DNA from: Euglena gracilis
Lineage: Eukaryota > Euglenida > Euglenophyceae > Euglenales
Reading direction: 5' to 3'
Length of the DNA stretch: 64,000 nt
NCBI GenBank assembly: GCA_039621445.1
Contig: CP154954.1
Location: 38,487,703-38,551,702 of the forward strand
Of this stretch, positions 60,321 through 64,000 are shown in pieces. A program made the translations under genes and the position numbers. Every line of letters begins with the position of its first letter. The first letter of the stretch is position 1. The notes beneath the pieces are model-generated. The model made no database searches and was not told the DNA's origin. It saw nothing but the letters and a program-made list of their open reading frames with translations.

Positions 60321-62399
60321 AAATGGGCAAGCATTTGGCACTGGGAGTCAAAAGGCATTTCCTGTTGTGCCAAAACGAGCCAAAAGTCTCGCCAACAATC
60401 ACGTGAAGGCCAAGTGTTGTGGGGAGCCTTTGGGCCACTGGTGCCCAGCCCCTCTGGACTTTGCTCTGCACAGAATCAGTGCAGTTCCAACAACTGGATA
60501 AGTGGATCTTGTTGTTGTGAGGGTGCCCCAAGAAGAGCATGGATGCTCGTTTGACAAACTGGCGAGGTTTGAAATTGTGCCAGCCTCCGCCAGAGCCCGG
60601 CCGTCGACCTGAGCAAAGAGTGCAAAGAATAGGCACATCTTTGGAGTCAGCAGGCACAACAGGAAAAATGTGATTTAGGCGGCCGATGCCGCCCTGAACA
60701 GGTGGTCGGCTGGGGCCATTGGCGCAACTGCGCAGAAGTACTTTTTACTTGAAGTCGCAACGCCTGGCACTCAAAATCTGCATAATTTACTTCGGGAGGT
60801 GCTTTGACAATTAGAGTGCACCCAGAGCAGGTATCACCGCGGCATAGGGGGCACAGCCGCCCAGCATGTGTGCCAGGGGACCTTCCAACGCCTCATCAAC
60901 GTGGGACGTTGCTGGAAGGATTTGGGGCAGGTGGGCCCAAGCCCTACACGATGCCCACACTGAATTTGAAACAGACCTTTTACGCAACTGTGCAGGGGCC
61001 CTTTCAGATGATGGATTTGCCTAATTATGTGGAAAATTTAACCCATTAAGTTTTATAAAAAAAATGGATTATGACAAAAAGCTCTGCCTTCTGGGCCCGC
61101 ATTTGGGCACAGCAGGGGTGAATTGATATCGGAGGTCGTGGGAAAATTTGCAGAAAATTTGCGGAAAAGTTGTGGAAATTGCGGTTTGGAAATGTGGAGG
61201 GAACGAGAAAATTCACAATTTTTTTCATTTTGCAACATTGGTGTATATGTGTATTTTGAGCTGTTATTCACACTCTTTCCAACAAAAAAAAAATCAAAAA
61301 AAAAACATGCTTCTTGCAGTTTTGGGGAAATACTGATTTTAGAAGTATGAAATTTGTGGCTGAAAATCCGAAAATGACAAAAAATTGACGAAGAATTTGG
61401 TCTCAGGCAAAAATTTGGTCCACGATGCAGAATTTTTCTGAGTCGAAATTATTCTCGGCAGAAATCGGTAATTTTATTTTAGAAAGGCCAAGAAATTGCC
61501 AATTTTTGCCATAATTTAAAAAATTAGAAATTTTGGCAAGCAACAAAAAAAAGCACCTGGTTCTCTGTGGTGAAACGTTTCGCCTTCACTTTCAGGTTCG
61601 TGTGGAAAAAAACTGCGGAAAAATTGCGGGAAATTGAGGAAGTTGCAGGGAAATTGCAGAAAATTGCGGGAAAATGGGGTTATCAATTCCCCCCATCAGG
61701 GGTTTTTTAAAGAACGGGGGGGTCCCCCACCCACCCGCCCCCGGAGGGCACTTTTGGGGGGGGGGGGAGGTATTTTTGAGAGGCGCGACAAAGATAATGC
61801 CATAAAAAATTCGGCGCCTTCCGCACCAGGCACCCACCAGCCAAAAAAGGTACCCCCGGGGGGTCCGGCCGGAGCCACCCACCATATCCCACCCTCCTGC
61901 AGGCATTCACCAACTGAGTCTGTAGAAAACTTTTTGACCTTTAAAACATCAAAATAAACACTAATTAAAGGTTTATCCTCGAAAAAGAAGAAGTTTCATT
62001 CGGCAGCAAGATTTTAGTTGGCCCGGGAGGCAAGGAAAATCTCCAGGGGATTCCAAAAAATTTAGTGTTATTGATAGAGTTGTGTTCATACAATTTTTTA
62101 CCGACCACCGAAAGGGAGGGGGGGGTCACTCCACTTTTCGAAAACCAGTCAGTCACTTTTTTCGGGAAACCAGTCAGTCACTACCCCCCCCCCCGGGGGG
62201 GTCGGCCACTCTGGGATCCAAAGGAAACTTGATCAAAAACCAAAAATTTTCCGAAAAATTTCCAAAAATTTTCCGGCACCGGGTCACTTTGGTGGATTTT
62301 TGCCCCCCCCCCCCCGGGGCGGGAGGGGGTCCGGGCCAAAAACCAGTCAGTCATTCCGGAAAAAACAGTCACCCCGGGGGGGGGGGGTGTCAGCCAGGG

Positions 62400-62540
62400 G
62401 TTAGGGGTTCAGCCTAACTTTAGGCCTAACTTGTACACCTAACAACCGTCTAGGCCCAAAGTTAGGCCAAACTCCCAACCCTAACCCTATTCCATCAATC
62501 CCAATTTTTTTGCGGACCCCCCCCTGGAGATTTAACTTGC
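62400..62540. repeat. Copy of the GGGTTAGG/AGGCCTAA repeat family
   Basis: Contains TTAGGCCTAACTTGTACA, CCAACCCTAACCCTATTCC and a terminal TTTTTTTGCGGACCCCCCCC that resembles the end of the 50389-50534 element. It is in reverse orientation relative to that element. Confidence 0.5.
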
Positions 62541-63319
62541 CCTCCCCGGGGGGGGACAAGTGAAATCTTGCTGCCTTCCATTCACCCCCGCTGTTTCGGT
62601 CCAGAAATGAAGCACGGTGCATTGCTGTGAATAGATGGATTTATTCACTTAATAAAAACCCGGCTTTCAGGGGGAGGCAGCACAATGCCCTGGCACAATT
62701 TTTTGGGGCCCTCTAACACACTGCACAACACCTCCACTTTGTGGAGTCCTTGTCTGAGAGAGAAATAACCAATTTTAAGGCTTCAAAATTTAAAAAAAAT
62801 GGTTTTGGTCCACTTGCGCAAATGCGCAAATGAACCATTCTTGTGATCATTTGCGCAACTGTGCAAGTGGCCCATTCAACGATCACAGCGATGTTCAAGG
62901 GGGGGGGGGTCCAGCGGCACAGGGCAACATGGGAGAGGGAGCACCACAATTCTGTCTGTTGGTTGGCTTTGAAGTGGCCCTTTTGCGTAATTGTGCAAGT
63001 GGTCCACGTGCGCAAATGGACTTTGCATTTGCTGCTGTATGTCTGTCCCAGAGTGTCTCAACGCGAATGGGTGATGTGGTTTGCCTGCCACGGAACTCAA
63101 CTGGTTCTTTACCCCCTCCATCAACCGCAATTTCCAGAAGTCCGTTTCTAACTATCACATTTGTTTGTTGTGTGAAAATGCAGTGCTTTCGTGACCCACC
63201 TCAAAAACCTCCACAGGGTGCTGCACAACTTCAAAAAACATTCAAAAGGGTGGCCCGTCCTCCATTTACCGAACATGTACTCGCACATTGCAGTGCCGTT
63301 GTGCTCCAATGTTGTGGGT

Positions 63320-63395
63320 GTGGGTTTGGGGGTGTGGGTGTGGGTGTGGGTGTGGGTGTGGGTGTGGGTGTGGGTGTGGGTGTGGGTGTACCTCC
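63320..63395. repeat. GTGTGG hexamer array
   Basis: About eleven GGTGTGG-type hexamer units; a longer TG microsatellite fills 63800-64000 to the window edge. Confidence 0.95.
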
Positions 63396-63844
63396 CCCCC
63401 TGTCTACGCACCGGAAAAGATGGGTAAGAACCGGGGGGGGGGGGGGTGCTTATTTTGCCAAAATATGGGTAAGAACCAGGGGGGCAGTGCTTAGACAAGG
63501 GGGAAAAATTGACTGCAAAAAAAAAATCCGGTGCTTCGCACCGAAAAGGAAAAATTCACCTTATTTTGGAAGTCCACTGTTGAACTTACACACATTTGGA
63601 TGCAGAAATCAGCAATACCACACCAAATCAGGTCTCAGAAGTTGCAGTCGAAATGTTTGAGAAATTTCCCTTAAAAAATGCACACAAAATAAACCTCCCC
63701 GTGACGATGACCAGATGGAAAAGATGGGTAAGAACCGGGGGGGGGGGGGTGCTTAGACAAGGGTGGTGCTTAGACAAGGGGGGGGGAGGTATTTGTGTGT
63801 GGTGTTCGTGTGGTGTTCGTGTGTGTGGGGTTGTGTGTGTGGTG

Positions 63845-63928
<84 letters not shown>

Positions 63929-64000
63929 TGTGTGTGTTTGTTGTGTGTGGTGTGTGTGTGTGTGTGTGGTGTGTGTGTGTGTGGTGTGTGTGTGTGTGTG

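Larger units (their letters stand above)
58776..63800. other. Region upstream of the MAK11-like start, no gene recognised
   Basis: Contains AN-rich and repeat DNA, a TTTGCGCAAATGCGCAAAT group near 62813-63015, poly-G repeat blocks near 61690-61870 and 62180-62390, and the plus-strand stretch at 59860-60210. No GC-ending minus-strand exon was seen. A promoter for the MAK11-like gene should lie just above 58775, but no motif can be defended. Confidence 0.5.

Overview
This window looks like nuclear DNA from an intron-rich eukaryote, probably a protist. I cannot name the organism. There are no bacterial-style operons. Coding sequence occurs as short exons (about 30-400 bp) whose third codon positions are almost all G or C. 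They are separated by long introns full of poly-G/poly-C runs, microsatellites, minisatellites and dispersed repeats. Nearly all splice sites I could phase are GT-AG. I chose reading frames from GC-rich third positions, splice phase and similarity to known families recalled from memory; no search was run. Every exon I trust is on the minus strand, so at least five genes lie head to tail in one direction. The long open frames seen elsewhere run through simple repeats and are not genes. || Layout in transcription order, from high to low coordinate. (1) 58775-48386: a PAK1IP1/MAK11-type WD40 protein of 60S ribosome assembly. Eleven exons join in frame from the start codon, then one or two more exons add a WWE-like segment. 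(2) 45310-39024: a protein beginning with a WW domain, followed by a second divergent WW-like segment, a long Pro/Ala/Ser-rich region and a short C-terminal helix, with a Salvador-like layout. (3) About 38750-25623: an unrecognised gene, mostly disordered and Pro/Ala-rich, with a clear C-terminal exon. (4) About 25000-10051: an alpha-kinase (eEF2K/MHCK type). The catalytic domain is spread over at least seven exons between 18418 and 13480 and is flanked by disordered N- and C-terminal exons. (5) 8730-141: a ZFAND1/Cuz1-type protein with two AN1 zinc fingers and a C-terminal ubiquitin-like domain; its 5' start was not found. || The recognisable products fit housekeeping and signalling roles: ribosome assembly, translation-linked kinase signalling, and stress or p97/proteasome-linked zinc-finger adaptors. 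Nothing shows that they work as a pathway. || The non-coding DNA holds the more unusual material: a three-copy element with terminal direct repeats around a conserved core; an approximately 3.1 kb satellite island bounded by a perfect 24-bp inverted repeat; a 146-bp MITE-like element; a cluster of palindromic TGCGCA-NN-TGCGCA sites; and several repeat families with poly-G tracts or GC-rich hairpins.
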